Positions 8,114 to 16,559 of a DNA stretch of 41,180 bases are shown in pieces. The notes under the pieces were generated by a model. The model searched no databases. It was not told the DNA's origin and was given only the letters and a program-made list of their open reading frames with translations. This stretch comes from Bacteroidales bacterium (GTDB lineage: Bacteria; Bacteroidota; Bacteroidia; Bacteroidales; Bacteroidaceae). The stretch lies in assembly GCA_030528885.1 (NCBI GenBank), contig JAUMXY010000026.1, forward strand, positions 223 to 41,402, given 5' to 3'. The position numbers were made by a program, and so were the translations under genes. The stretch's first letter is position 1. Each line of letters begins with the position of its first letter.

Positions 8114-8629
8114 TCAGTCGAGTTGTGTGACGATTTCCTGGATGGGCTTTCTTGTTGTGCCTCTGGGCTTGTCGTCGGGGTGTGGGTGTCCGATGGGTAT
8201 GAGGACTGCCGGCTCTTGGTTGTCGGGCAGGTTGAGCAGCTGCTGGCAGAGCTTGGCGTCGAAGTTGCATATCCAGCATGTGCCGAGTCCTATTTCTGCT
8301 GCTGCGAGGCAGATGTGTTCGGTGGCGATGGCTATGTCGATGTCGCCGTGGTCTTTGCCGTCGATGCGTCGGTGCCATGACTGGTCGTGGCAGATGCAGG
8401 CTACGATGCAGAGGGGCGCGGTGGCCAGCCAGTCGCGGTTGTAGGTCTGCTGCAGTTTCTGTATGGTTTCGGGTGTGCGCGCGATGTAGAAGTGCCAGGG
8501 CTGGAAGTTGACTGCGGATGGCGCTGTGCGTGCGCATTCGAGTATGTAGTCGAGCTGCTCCTGTGTGACGGGCTCTGGGCTGTAGAGCCTGACGGAGTAG
8601 CGTTTTTTTGCTAGTTCTTGGAAGGTCAT
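8114..8629 (-). CDS. Nitroreductase family FMN-dependent oxidoreductase
   Basis: A 171-residue protein, the usual length for a compact nitroreductase. The FMN-phosphate-binding start RYSVRLY is at residues 10-16. APSAVNFQPW is at 36-45, and the IGLGTCWI region near 113-120 is where this family binds flavin. Such enzymes reduce nitro groups, quinones or flavins with NAD(P)H; the substrate cannot be told from sequence. The start lies 14 bp after the stop of the small ParA-partner gene, so it appears to be the last gene of the leftward parA operon, an unusual companion for a partition gene. Confidence 0.88.
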   Translation of the reverse strand: MTFQELAKKRYSVRLYSPEPVTQEQLDYILECARTAPSAVNFQPWHFYIARTPETIQKLQQTYNRDWLATAPLCIVACICHDQSWHRRIDGKDHGDIDIAIATEHICLAAAEIGLGTCWICNFDAKLCQQLLNLPDNQEPAVLIPIGHPHPDDKPRGTTRKPIQEIVTQLD

Positions 8630-8643
8630 GTTGCTGTGTGTGG

Positions 8644-9039
8644 TTAGCTTCTTGTCTTGTATTCTTTGATGATTTTCTCTACTTTCTTGGCTCCGCTCTC
8701 GTCGAGTCGCATGTCGCGGTAGTGGCGTTCCATGAATTCGTGTATGGCGGTGAAGATGACTTCTTTGTAGTCGAAGTTCTGGAATGTCTTGATGAGCCGG
8801 AGCTGCAGTTCGGTCTCGTCGTCGATGTAGACGAGCTTGGCGAGCTTCTTGCTGAGCAGTGTCTGCTTTCTGGCTGGCCTTCCCACTTGCTGGTAGGCTG
8901 CTGCCGCCATGGTCTGCTCGGCTGGCTGCGGCTCGGGTTCTGCTGCCGGCGATGGCTTTCGCTGGCTGCCTGTGCTGTCGGCTTTGACTTCGTCGAGGAA
9001 GCTGCCTATGCCGAGGTCTTTTCTTTTGTTGTTGGCCAT
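8644..9039 (-). CDS. Small ParA-partner protein with ribbon-helix-helix-like C-terminus
   Basis: A 131-residue protein encoded 15 bp downstream of parA. The N-terminus is basic (MANNKRKDLGIGSFLDEVK). A Pro/Ala/Glu-rich linker spans about 28-50. The C-terminal half (about 64-131, with DDETELQLRLIKTFQNFDY and KEVIFTAIHEFMERHY) has the strand-helix-helix look of ribbon-helix-helix or DUF3408-like proteins that partner ParA/TraA in Bacteroidales. I infer a centromere-binding (ParB-like) role and possibly autorepression. Direct proof of DNA binding is lacking. Confidence 0.6.
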   Translation of the reverse strand: MANNKRKDLGIGSFLDEVKADSTGSQRKPSPAAEPEPQPAEQTMAAAAYQQVGRPARKQTLLSKKLAKLVYIDDETELQLRLIKTFQNFDYKEVIFTAIHEFMERHYRDMRLDESGAKKVEKIIKEYKTRS

Positions 9040-9054
9040 GTTGTTGATGGGTGT

Positions 9055-9861
9055 TTAGTCGTTGTTTTCTTCTTCAGCCTTTCGGGCTATGGTTTTCCAG
9101 TTCTTGGGTCTCTTCTCTCCGGTCAGCTCTTCAGCCAGGCGCATGTAGTCTTCCGCTCCGTTGCTTTCGGGGGCGTACTCGAAGATGGTCTGGTGGCCGA
9201 GGGGCGACTCGTCGAACTTGACGCACCGGCGTATCTTGGTCTTGAGGGTCGGCACCTCGTCCTGCCGCTCGAAGTATCGGCTCACTTCCTTGGCTATCTT
9301 GGTCTGCTTGTCGTACTTCACGAGCAGGTATCCCTCTATCTTCAGCTCGGGGTTGATTTCCTGCTGTATTTCCTTGATGGCGAGCAGCAGGTTCTGCATG
9401 CCTTGCAGTGAGAATCCGCTGCACTCGGTGGGGATGATGACGGCGTCGCTGGCCGAGAGGGCGTTGTCGTTCAGCACCGAGTCGCCCGGCGCGCAGTCGA
9501 TGACCACGTAGTCATACTCCGCCTTCACCTGCTCCAGCTTCCTGGCCAGAATCGTCTCGCGGCTCCGCTTGTTCAGCAGCTCCGCCTCCATGTTGCGCAG
9601 CGCCTTCGATGCCGGGATGTACTCCAGCCCGTCATAGCGTATGTAGATGGGCGGGCTGACCGGCTCCTTCAGCCAGTCGCTCAGCGTGGGGTCGCCCTCC
9701 TTCTGCGAGAAACCGAGCACGCCCGACAGGTTGCACTGCTGGTCCGTGTCGATGATGAGCACCTTCTTGCCCATAATCCACAGCGCCGTAGCCAGGTTGG
9801 CGCACGTCGTCGTCTTCGCCACGCCGCCCTTATGATTCAGAAAACTGATGATTTTTGTCAT
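9055..9861 (-). CDS. parA: ParA family partition ATPase
   Basis: A 268-residue ATPase. The deviant Walker A motif KGGVAKTT is at residues 11-18 with the signature lysine K11. The Walker A' motif IIDTDQQ is at about 36-42, and the Walker B region DYVVIDCAPG is at about 116-125. There is no N-terminal helix-turn-helix, as in Soj / TraA-like short ParA proteins. ParA dimers bind DNA with ATP and segregate DNA together with a centromere-binding partner, here probably the next gene. A consensus promoter and a GC palindrome lie upstream, and an AGGAG site precedes the ATG. No replication or transfer genes are adjacent, so it may be an orphan chromosomal or relic-element partition cassette. Confidence 0.9.
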   Translation of the reverse strand: MTKIISFLNHKGGVAKTTTCANLATALWIMGKKVLIIDTDQQCNLSGVLGFSQKEGDPTLSDWLKEPVSPPIYIRYDGLEYIPASKALRNMEAELLNKRSRETILARKLEQVKAEYDYVVIDCAPGDSVLNDNALSASDAVIIPTECSGFSLQGMQNLLLAIKEIQQEINPELKIEGYLLVKYDKQTKIAKEVSRYFERQDEVPTLKTKIRRCVKFDESPLGHQTIFEYAPESNGAEDYMRLAEELTGEKRPKNWKTIARKAEEENND

Positions 9862-9885
9862 GTCTGTCTTTCTCCTTTCGTTTAG

Positions 9886-9897
9886 CCCCCGCGGGGG
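9886..9897. promoter_or_regulatory. 12-bp GC palindrome in the parA leader (possible operator)
   Basis: CCCCCGCGGGGG is a perfect palindrome between the parA promoter and its ribosome site. In mRNA it is too tight to form a good hairpin, which makes a protein-binding operator more likely, perhaps for autorepression. This is inference. Confidence 0.4.
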
Positions 9898-9927
9898 TTA
9901 TTTCCTCATTTACAATTAGAATCGTTG

Positions 9928-9958
9928 CAAATTTACTCTTTTTCTGTGAAACGACAAA
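9928..9958 (-). promoter_or_regulatory. Consensus promoter of the parA operon
   Basis: On the minus strand TTTG (9955-9958), 19 bp, then TAAATTTG (9928-9935). This is a full match to the Bacteroidetes consensus, with the start expected near 9921, about 60 bp before the parA ATG. Confidence 0.8.
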
Positions 9959-10030
9959 ACATTTAACCGAAATTATTTTATAATGATATTCCTCACCCTC
10001 CTCCTCCTTCCTCCCCGGCTCTCTTTTCCC

Positions 10031-10265
10031 CCTCCTCGCCGTCCCTCATCGGCGTGCGCTGCCCCCCTCTTTTTCGGTCAGCCTTCCCCTCCCTCAGCCT
10101 TCAGCCGCCTCCGCCTTATGGCGAACACAGCCTCCCTAATATTTGCGACATGGTGTTCCAAATATTATGCAGGCGGTGCGCGCAAGCCGCCAGCGCGGGG
10201 TGGTGGCATGCAAAAAGCGCCCTGCACCGTCGATTCGGTGCAGGGCGCTTTGCGCTGGCGGCAGG
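10031..10265 (-). repeat. 235-bp structured intergenic repeat, copy 1
   Basis: This is nearly identical to 20387-20621 in the same orientation. Parts in minus-strand order: an outer stem (10252-10262 with 10186-10196, perfect 11 bp) enclosing an intrinsic terminator; a GC-rich spacer; an imperfect hairpin built on AATATTT / AAATATT at about 10138-10169; CGCC-TTAT-GGCG at about 10114-10125; and a pyrimidine-rich end on the plus strand. It lies downstream of the fimbrial operon and upstream of the parA promoter. Confidence 0.85.
10214..10251 (-). terminator. Intrinsic terminator inside repeat copy 1
   Basis: A perfect 15-bp stem (10214-10228 with 10237-10251), an 8-nt loop, and a T-run on the minus strand (GCGCTTTTTGC). 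It is oriented to stop leftward transcription coming from the fimbrial operon. Confidence 0.85.
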
Positions 10266-10287
10266 GTGGGCTGGTTTCTTCCTCTGC

Positions 10288-10449
10288 CTGCTTGTTTTGC
10301 GATTGCAAAAGGCGATGGTAATACTGAGATGCAATGTTTCGGTCAAGAGTCCTCACACTCCACATCTCATGAACAGACTCTTGCAAGTACCAGTCTCTGA
10401 CCTCTTTATCTGTCACTCTCAGCAAGGTGCGGTAATGTGACCATGATAG
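10288..10449 (-). pseudogene. Fragment of a DUF1016 (YhcG-like PDDEXK nuclease) gene
   Basis: The minus-strand frame encodes about 54 residues beginning LSWSHYRTLLRV and continuing DKEVRDWYLQESVHEMWSVR, then TLDRNIASQYYHRLLQSQNK. This is the characteristic N-terminal part of DUF1016 proteins, where LSWSHYR and W-S-x-R-x-L-x-R-x-I are conserved. There is no start codon in a proper context, and the frame runs into repeat copy 1 within about 25 bp of where the similarity ends, so the rest of the gene (about 300 residues) is missing. Full-length members are nucleases linked to DNA repair and defence. The remnant suggests a deletion next to the repeat. Confidence 0.7.
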
Positions 10450-10485
10450 GATTGGGGAGTCCGATGATGTGGATGCAAAAAAATG

Positions 10486-13400
10486 TCACTCGTTGGGGTT
10501 CCAGTCGCGCACGGAGCGTATGCCGTTCACTCCGCCCTGTCCGATGGTGGCGTTGTTGTGGATGAACTGCCAGCTTGGGCTCTGGCCGTCCTTGCCGTTG
10601 CCCAGCAGTCCGTTGGAGTAGTAGGTGCTGACCATCGTATATCCGTTCCACCAGCTGGTGTTCTTGCAGTATAGGTACATGAGCGCAGCTTCGCGTACGT
10701 TGGGCACTCGGTAGCCGTCGGCACAGGGCGAGTTGCCGTTTTCGAGCGATGCTTTCAGGTCGAGGTAGGCCTGGTATCCGCTTGCTGTGCCGAAGGAGGT
10801 GAGCGGCCCTGTTTCGAAGCCGTAGAAGGTGCGGCTTATTTCGGAGTGCTCGTCGGCAGGTTCCAGTTCGCGTGTGGTGTAGAAGCGGATGGACTTGTCG
10901 TTGATGTTCGACAGGTCGAAGCGGAAGACGGTGTTCTGGTTCACAGTGCCTGTGCCCACTTGGCTGAATTTGATGAGCGATTCGGGTGTGTCGGTCAGAA
11001 TGGCGCTTCTGGCTTCCGCTTCAGAGGCGTAGTCCATGCCGAGGTTGCGCACGCAGCGGACGGAGTAGGGACCGGGCTTGCTGTAGCCGATGTCGGAACG
11101 GTAGGGGCTGGTCGAGATGCCCTCCTCGGCCCACAGGATGAGGGGGTAGTTGCTGCTGCTCTTGGTGCTGGCGATGATGTGGTTGCGCCACGGGTGCGCT
11201 CCGGGGTAGGGGCTGGTGGTCTGCGCGCCTCGTGCCGAGGAGTAGAGGCAGGCGTCGCTGGTGAGTCCCTGCTCACCCATGTAGAGTCCGTAGAGCTGGT
11301 CGATGGAGGCGATGTACCACCGCATCTCGCTGGCGTCGATGATGCCGTTTCCGTTGTTGTCGCGGTTGCGCATGAGGGGTGCATAGCGCAGCACGGCATA
11401 GTTGTCTTTCAGGAAGTAGGTCTTCTTTTCGGCCGTGGCAGGGTAGTCGTTCTCGCGGCTAAAGTTGAGATAGTCGTCCCATCTGACTGTGCCTGTGTAG
11501 CTGCCGCCACTTATGAGTCCCCACAGGCAGGCGGTGTTGTAGAGCCCGTTGGTCTGCGAGGTGTTGCCCACGTTGGTTTGCGTGCCGGGTTCATTCGAGC
11601 TGGTCTCGCTGGTGGTGTAGAACCACAGTCCCGAGCTGGCTGTTTCGTCGTCTGTCTCGCAACCCCATGCAGTGGTGAGCGCATCCTTGTGCAGGTTGTA
11701 GGGTGTCTGTATGGCACGCTGCACGATGGAGATGACGCTGGCCGTGGTGCTGCTTGCGCCGTCGAGGCTCACTCTGTTGTCGCTGAGGATGTGCATGATT
11801 CGGTTGGGCTGGTTCACAAACTCCTTCCACAGTCCTTCGCGCTTCTCGCCCGTGATGGGGTCTTCCTCGTAGTAGAACTCGTTGATGAATGCCGTCACGT
11901 AGAGTCGGTAGCGGTTCTGCTCCCCCTCGGGATAGCTGGTGTCCACTTCCGGCTTGAAGGCGCTGGTGGCGGGATTGGACAGGAGCTTGTTCCTCTCGTC
12001 CTTGACAAAGCGTGTGAACTCCAGCACGTCCATCAGGCGGCTGTCATCGTCGCCCGGATACCACTGGTTGGCTTGGCTGTAGCTGCCGCTGGCAGCCACG
12101 TCGTTCACCATGAACTGCACCCACTTGTAGTCCATGCCGGTCGGTATCTCCACGCCGCCTACCTTCTCGGGTGTTCCTTCGCGTCCGAAGGGTGTCTTCA
12201 CATACCATGTGAGTGCTTCAGAGCTGATCATTTCCGAATCGAACACAAAAACGCGCTGTCCGTAGTGGGCATCGAAGGTGTGCACGACTTCTCGGGCCAC
12301 ATAAACCGATCCTGTCGCTCCCGGCTCGTCCTCCTGCACGTCGTCGGCCGTTCCGTTGGAGGTGTTCACCTCCAGTTCTATCTTGTTCACGCCCTTGATG
12401 GTGATGGTGTAGGTGTAGTGCGTGTTGCGCTCAATGTCGTAGTTGTCTTTCGATGTGCTGATGTCGCCCAGATGGATGTAGTAGGTGACGTTGGCCTCGA
12501 GGTGTTGCTGCTGCTGTCCGGTCACATCGACATCCATCTTCACTGTTCCCTTGATTTCCAGGTATGTGCCTTCCTCGGGAGCGTACTTCCACTGATTGCC
12601 CGAGGTCATGTACTTGCCGTTGGCATCCTTGGTCCGCATGTCGCGCAAGTGGAAATTTCCGCCCACGGTCTGCTTCATTGTTTCGCGGTTTTCCAGCATG
12701 TAGAAGGAGAATCCGTTCATATCCGATGTGACGGTCTGCTGATTTCCCTGCTGGTCGGTGTAGGTGAATGTGCTTTCCTCTGCTGTCTCAAATCCTACAG
12801 CTTCAGAGTTGAAGTAGCCTGCCTGATTGTATTCATAATCAGCAGGGTAGCTTGTGCGGCTGCGCTCCATCACATAGGCAGCCTTGGGTAGATTCATCAC
12901 TCTCCACGACTCGGGAATAAAGGCTGTGAGCTTCTGCATGGTTGTCACCTCGCCCTCTTTCGTCGAGAGCTCGTTGCCTGTTGCCACACGAACATAGACT
13001 TGCACTTTGGCGTCCATGCGGGTGAGGTCGGCGGTGATGTTGCTGCCGTCCTTCACCATTTCGCCGCTTTCCAGAATGCTGACTCCTTCCACGCAGGCTG
13101 TCATGGGGAAGTAGCCATTACGGCTCGTAATCTCTTGCCTCAGCGTGGCATCCAGCGCCCACAGCTCGTTCACGGTGCGCACGGTGTTGAGACGCTCGGG
13201 CGAGATGTTCACCATGTCGGCATCGATGTTGGCTATCAGGTACAGGCTTCCGTTGGTCAGTGCTGGAGCCTTGATGCGCACCGTGCCTGAGGTCTGCGCT
13301 CCGCCAGCCGTCGTCATGTTGCTGACTGTCCAGCAGTTGGCATCTGTCAGCTGGGCGGTGCTGCCGTATTTGTTGCTGTTGTCGAAGTAATGGGAATAGA

Positions 13401-13650
13401 CGCGCTCGCCATTGGCGGCAAAGATATAGACCATGAGATTCTGCACACGCGACTCGGGCACTACGTCCAGAGTGGCGCGCGTGGTCAGTTCAACCTCTTC
13501 AAAATCAGTCTGCCCGAAGTTGATGTCAACGGTCACCTCCTGGTTGCTCACTGTGCCGTCGCGCACCAAGTCCTCGTCGCTGCATGCTGTGGCCATGCCC
13601 AGCAGCAGAGTCATGCAGAGCGCATATATGTATAATGTGTGTCTTTTCAT
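10486..13650 (-). CDS. Fimbrial tip / adhesin-like lipoprotein (DUF4906 type)
   Basis: A 1054-residue protein when started at the ATG at 13650. An upstream in-frame ATG at 13671 overlaps the previous gene and lacks signal-peptide character. The signal peptide ends in the lipobox GMATAC (Cys about 23). Fimbrillin-like beta domains fill the first half. The middle and C-terminal parts match large DUF4906 proteins of Bacteroidales pilus operons. A calcium-loop-like stretch (RDNNGNGIIDASEMRWY) and a C-terminal GYRVPNVREAALMYLY resembling FISUMP/lectin-like folds follow. As the last and largest gene of the operon it is the likely tip subunit that contacts host or partner cells. Its ligand is unknown. 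Confidence 0.75.
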   Translation of the reverse strand: MKRHTLYIYALCMTLLLGMATACSDEDLVRDGTVSNQEVTVDINFGQTDFEEVELTTRATLDVVPESRVQNLMVYIFAANGERVYSHYFDNSNKYGSTAQLTDANCWTVSNMTTAGGAQTSGTVRIKAPALTNGSLYLIANIDADMVNISPERLNTVRTVNELWALDATLRQEITSRNGYFPMTACVEGVSILESGEMVKDGSNITADLTRMDAKVQVYVRVATGNELSTKEGEVTTMQKLTAFIPESWRVMNLPKAAYVMERSRTSYPADYEYNQAGYFNSEAVGFETAEESTFTYTDQQGNQQTVTSDMNGFSFYMLENRETMKQTVGGNFHLRDMRTKDANGKYMTSGNQWKYAPEEGTYLEIKGTVKMDVDVTGQQQQHLEANVTYYIHLGDISTSKDNYDIERNTHYTYTITIKGVNKIELEVNTSNGTADDVQEDEPGATGSVYVAREVVHTFDAHYGQRVFVFDSEMISSEALTWYVKTPFGREGTPEKVGGVEIPTGMDYKWVQFMVNDVAASGSYSQANQWYPGDDDSRLMDVLEFTRFVKDERNKLLSNPATSAFKPEVDTSYPEGEQNRYRLYVTAFINEFYYEEDPITGEKREGLWKEFVNQPNRIMHILSDNRVSLDGASSTTASVISIVQRAIQTPYNLHKDALTTAWGCETDDETASSGLWFYTTSETSSNEPGTQTNVGNTSQTNGLYNTACLWGLISGGSYTGTVRWDDYLNFSRENDYPATAEKKTYFLKDNYAVLRYAPLMRNRDNNGNGIIDASEMRWYIASIDQLYGLYMGEQGLTSDACLYSSARGAQTTSPYPGAHPWRNHIIASTKSSSNYPLILWAEEGISTSPYRSDIGYSKPGPYSVRCVRNLGMDYASEAEARSAILTDTPESLIKFSQVGTGTVNQNTVFRFDLSNINDKSIRFYTTRELEPADEHSEISRTFYGFETGPLTSFGTASGYQAYLDLKASLENGNSPCADGYRVPNVREAALMYLYCKNTSWWNGYTMVSTYYSNGLLGNGKDGQSPSWQFIHNNATIGQGGVNGIRSVRDWNPNE

Positions 13651-13657
13651 TCCGTTC

Positions 13658-15406
13658 TCAGTTAAACTCAATGTTTCCGTCCTTTTTGTTCCAAGGATTG
13701 ACCTTGAACATGAACTCTCCGTTCTCGTGGTTGTACGATGCAGTCACCAGCACGTCGATGAAGTCGTTGCGGCGTATGCTGGTCACGTCAGACGGGCTTC
13801 CTGTCGTGGGGTTGATGGTGGCGAGGGTGATGGGCGAACTGTGGCCTACAGCTCCTCCGCTGATGGCCACGGGATAGAAGCGGAAGCGCGTTCCCCGGCC
13901 TATGCTGTTATCTCCGCTCACATAGCTGCTGCTGCTGATGGAGATGTAGCGGTTTCCGCTGCCGCTCGACTGCATGTTGATTCCGCTGTTGCTGGAGAAG
14001 GTGAAGTATACGTTCTGCAGCGGGTCGAGGGGTAGCGAGTTGCTGGTCGGATTCTCGATGAAGTATTCTGTTGTGCTGGCGGTTTGCAGGTAGTACTGGT
14101 TGTTTGCGTGCTTTTTCAACCTCCACACGTAGTTCGCGTCCACTTCCATGTCTTCATAGAGGCTGCTCAGCTGTCCTGCCGCTGCGCTGTTGCCGTTCGC
14201 TATGAGGTAGCGGCTGCGGTTGGAGTTGTATATCAGGTAAAGTCCCTCGTCCGACACTCCGCTTGGCTGGGAGATGTAGTAGATGCTGCCCAGAATGTAA
14301 GACTTCTGTCCTGTCTCATACTCGAGGCCCAGCGTGTAGGTGTACTTATTCGTTTCGTCTCTGTTTTCAAGAATGTAGGCATCGAACACAGCAGCCTGGT
14401 TCTTGCCGTCGCCCACTTTGTTGATGCTGAGTGCTCCGCTGAAGGGCACAATGGCGTCGGATGAACTGACTGTAGGCGCGCCTTTCTCCAGCGTGTAGTC
14501 CTCGCGGAAGAGGTAGATGTAGCGTGCAGCGAAGTTGCTGCTCAGACTGAGGCTGTTGACCTTCAGCTCGTGTGTGCCGCTGTGGTTCTCTGCCTCGATG
14601 CGGATGCGAGCATAGGTGCGCATCAGCTGCACAGCCACGGCATTGTCGCCTGGGTGCAGCTCTATCTGTTGTGTGAGGGTGAGCGGCTGTGGCGTGCGTG
14701 GAGCCACATAGTCGGTGCCGGCGTCAAGCCTGAAGTTGCTGAGGGTGCTGCCGTCGGTGGTGTTCAGGAAGTTGGCAATTCCTGTATTGGGGTTAGCGGC
14801 AAAAGCCGTCTTGATGTTGCTGATGGCTGTTTCGAGAGCAGACAGTCCGTTGTAGGTTCGTGTGCCGTTTGTGCCGTCTTTTGCCATGAAGGAGCTGTAG
14901 TTGGCGACGGCCATGAGCGTGTAGATTCCTCGGCTCAGGCGTTCAATGCTGCCGTTCATCGGCTGTCCATGGCTGAAGTTTGCCACAGCTTCAGTGCAGG
15001 TGGTGGCGGTGTCTGCCACTGTGCTGCCGTCAGATGCGAGAAACCCGTTGGCTCCGTATCCGCTGCTGCTCTGCTGGATGTGGCTGCTGCCGGTGTAAAA
15101 GTCGCGGATGGCAACCAGCGTTCCCTTGCTGTCGATGAGAAACAGTGTGAGGCGATAGATCAGCTGTCCGTCCACGGCCTTTTCCCATTCGCTCCATTCT
15201 TCAGGACTATAGGGCGCATCTGCCACACCGCGTGTGCCTGGCTCTATCTGCGGATGCATCATGCTGATGCTGAGACTTGCCGGCTGCGGGTCAGTTGGCG
15301 GTTCCATGCCGCAGTCTGCCTCCTGGCTGCACGAGGCGGCGAGGAGCATGACGGCAGTCAGTGCCACAGCGGCGATGTATCTCCATGTCTTCATGTTTTT
15401 TCGCAT
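13658..15406 (-). CDS. Fimbrial subunit-like lipoprotein with a ricin-like insert
   Basis: A 582-residue lipoprotein. The signal peptide ends LLAASC (Cys about 26), and a start four codons later (15394) is possible. Residues about 45-330 resemble Mfa2/FimB- or fimbrillin-type accessory subunits, with conserved strand patterns such as IYRLTLFLID and GIYTLMAVANY. Residues about 375-500 (GLYLIYNSNRSRYLIANGN, YYLQTASTTEYFIENPTS, NRYISISSSS) look like a beta-trefoil / ricin-type lectin segment. The start lies one base past the stop of the upstream gene, which implies translational coupling. It is probably an accessory or tip-proximal subunit. Confidence 0.65.
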   Translation of the reverse strand: MRKNMKTWRYIAAVALTAVMLLAASCSQEADCGMEPPTDPQPASLSISMMHPQIEPGTRGVADAPYSPEEWSEWEKAVDGQLIYRLTLFLIDSKGTLVAIRDFYTGSSHIQQSSSGYGANGFLASDGSTVADTATTCTEAVANFSHGQPMNGSIERLSRGIYTLMAVANYSSFMAKDGTNGTRTYNGLSALETAISNIKTAFAANPNTGIANFLNTTDGSTLSNFRLDAGTDYVAPRTPQPLTLTQQIELHPGDNAVAVQLMRTYARIRIEAENHSGTHELKVNSLSLSSNFAARYIYLFREDYTLEKGAPTVSSSDAIVPFSGALSINKVGDGKNQAAVFDAYILENRDETNKYTYTLGLEYETGQKSYILGSIYYISQPSGVSDEGLYLIYNSNRSRYLIANGNSAAAGQLSSLYEDMEVDANYVWRLKKHANNQYYLQTASTTEYFIENPTSNSLPLDPLQNVYFTFSSNSGINMQSSGSGNRYISISSSSYVSGDNSIGRGTRFRFYPVAISGGAVGHSSPITLATINPTTGSPSDVTSIRRNDFIDVLVTASYNHENGEFMFKVNPWNKKDGNIEFN

Positions 15407-15407
15407 T

Positions 15408-16541
15408 TCATTCGTTCAGGTCGAGGCCAACTGACGATTTCAGCAGGTTCCAGGGCGCGATGCTCAGCTTCACTTGCAGATTGGTCTCGGTGATGATGAT
15501 GGTGTAGATGTATTGGTGTCCGGGAATGAACTGGCTGTTGCCGACTCCGGTTCCTGTTTCCTTAGGTATGGGCACGCGGTACACCGTGCTGCCGCCGTTT
15601 CGTGTGGTGAAGCAGAGATTCACTGTCCCGTCCGAATTTTGCGGGATGATGAGCAGGTTCCCGTTGTTGGTAGCATATTCCGTTCCCTTTGTGGTGCCTG
15701 CTGCTGTGTATGCCACGGCCACGGTGTCGGTCGAGCCGGCATGGCTGTCGAACAGCAGTCCGCTGTTTTCCCAGTAGTATATCTTCTGGCTCTCGAGCGG
15801 CTGGTATGCCTCCTGCCAGTCGATTTCGTTGGGGTTATCTTCTGTTCCGTATATGAGCAGTCCTACACTGGCAAAGTCTCGCTTGTCGCTGTTCTGCAGC
15901 CAGAACGAGGTGAGGTGGTCGGCATCCTCATAGCCCTTTTCGAAGCGGAAGCGGAACTGCAGGGCTGCCATGGCATGCTTCATGTTCAGCTCCACAGGGA
16001 TGTAGAGGTTGTCGTAGTTGGTGTTGACCTGCTTGTATGCCACCAGCACGTCTTCCTGCATCGTGGCGGTGTTGTATTCCTCGATGACAAAAGTGGTGGC
16101 GTTGCTGGTCGAGAGCACGTAGTCCTTGATGGAGCGGGGGTAGTAGGCGCGGAAGCGGTAGGTTCCGAAGCGGCTCCAGATGAGCGGTTCGCCCGGATAG
16201 TTCCAGTAGCTGTAAGGATTTCCGTCCTCCTTGTCCTGATAGATGAGCTCCACGTCGGAAAAGATGTTGTAGAGGACCGACTCGCCTGCGTTCAGGTCTG
16301 CCCAGATGCCTATGCTTTGTCCGCCAAGCCCTGGCGTGCAGGCCTCCTGCAGCACCTTGTCGGCAGTCTTGCCTCCGCTGCTTTCTATCATGGCGCGGCT
16401 GCTCATTACCTCCTCCGGCTTCACATGCCAGCAGATGGGCACAGCCTCGGCTGGCGGTGCCGTTTCGGTGGCATCGTCATTGGTGCAGGCGCATACAGCG
16501 GTGAGCAGCAGGTTGATGATGATAGGGTTAAAGTTCTTCAA
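15408..16541 (-). CDS. Fimbrillin family lipoprotein (Mfa-like_1 type), minor subunit
   Basis: A 377-residue lipoprotein with a short signal peptide and cysteines at about 17 and 19 (LTAVCAC), either of which could be lipidated. The fimbrillin pattern is clear: IWSRFGTYRFRAYYPRS, VELNMKHAMAALQFRFRF, LLIIPQNSDG and a C-terminal HQYIYTIIITETNLQV followed by PWN. These are hallmarks of the Mfa-like_1 fold. It is second of the two fimbrillin-like genes, separated from the first by a strong stem-loop, and so probably a less abundant subunit. Confidence 0.8.
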   Translation of the reverse strand: MKNFNPIIINLLLTAVCACTNDDATETAPPAEAVPICWHVKPEEVMSSRAMIESSGGKTADKVLQEACTPGLGGQSIGIWADLNAGESVLYNIFSDVELIYQDKEDGNPYSYWNYPGEPLIWSRFGTYRFRAYYPRSIKDYVLSTSNATTFVIEEYNTATMQEDVLVAYKQVNTNYDNLYIPVELNMKHAMAALQFRFRFEKGYEDADHLTSFWLQNSDKRDFASVGLLIYGTEDNPNEIDWQEAYQPLESQKIYYWENSGLLFDSHAGSTDTVAVAYTAAGTTKGTEYATNNGNLLIIPQNSDGTVNLCFTTRNGGSTVYRVPIPKETGTGVGNSQFIPGHQYIYTIIITETNLQVKLSIAPWNLLKSSVGLDLNE

Positions 16542-16559
16542 TGTGCAGAATGGATGGGC

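Noticed and set aside
6891-8537. 548-codon leftward frame across the DUF362 and nitroreductase genes
   Set aside because: It spans the antisense of one gene and another frame of a second, plus their terminator; the product is Arg/His-rich noise.
10846-12891. 681-codon frame opposite the DUF4906 gene
   Set aside because: It is an antisense shadow: the minus frame has a lipoprotein signal and a family match, while the plus frame has no domain-like pattern.
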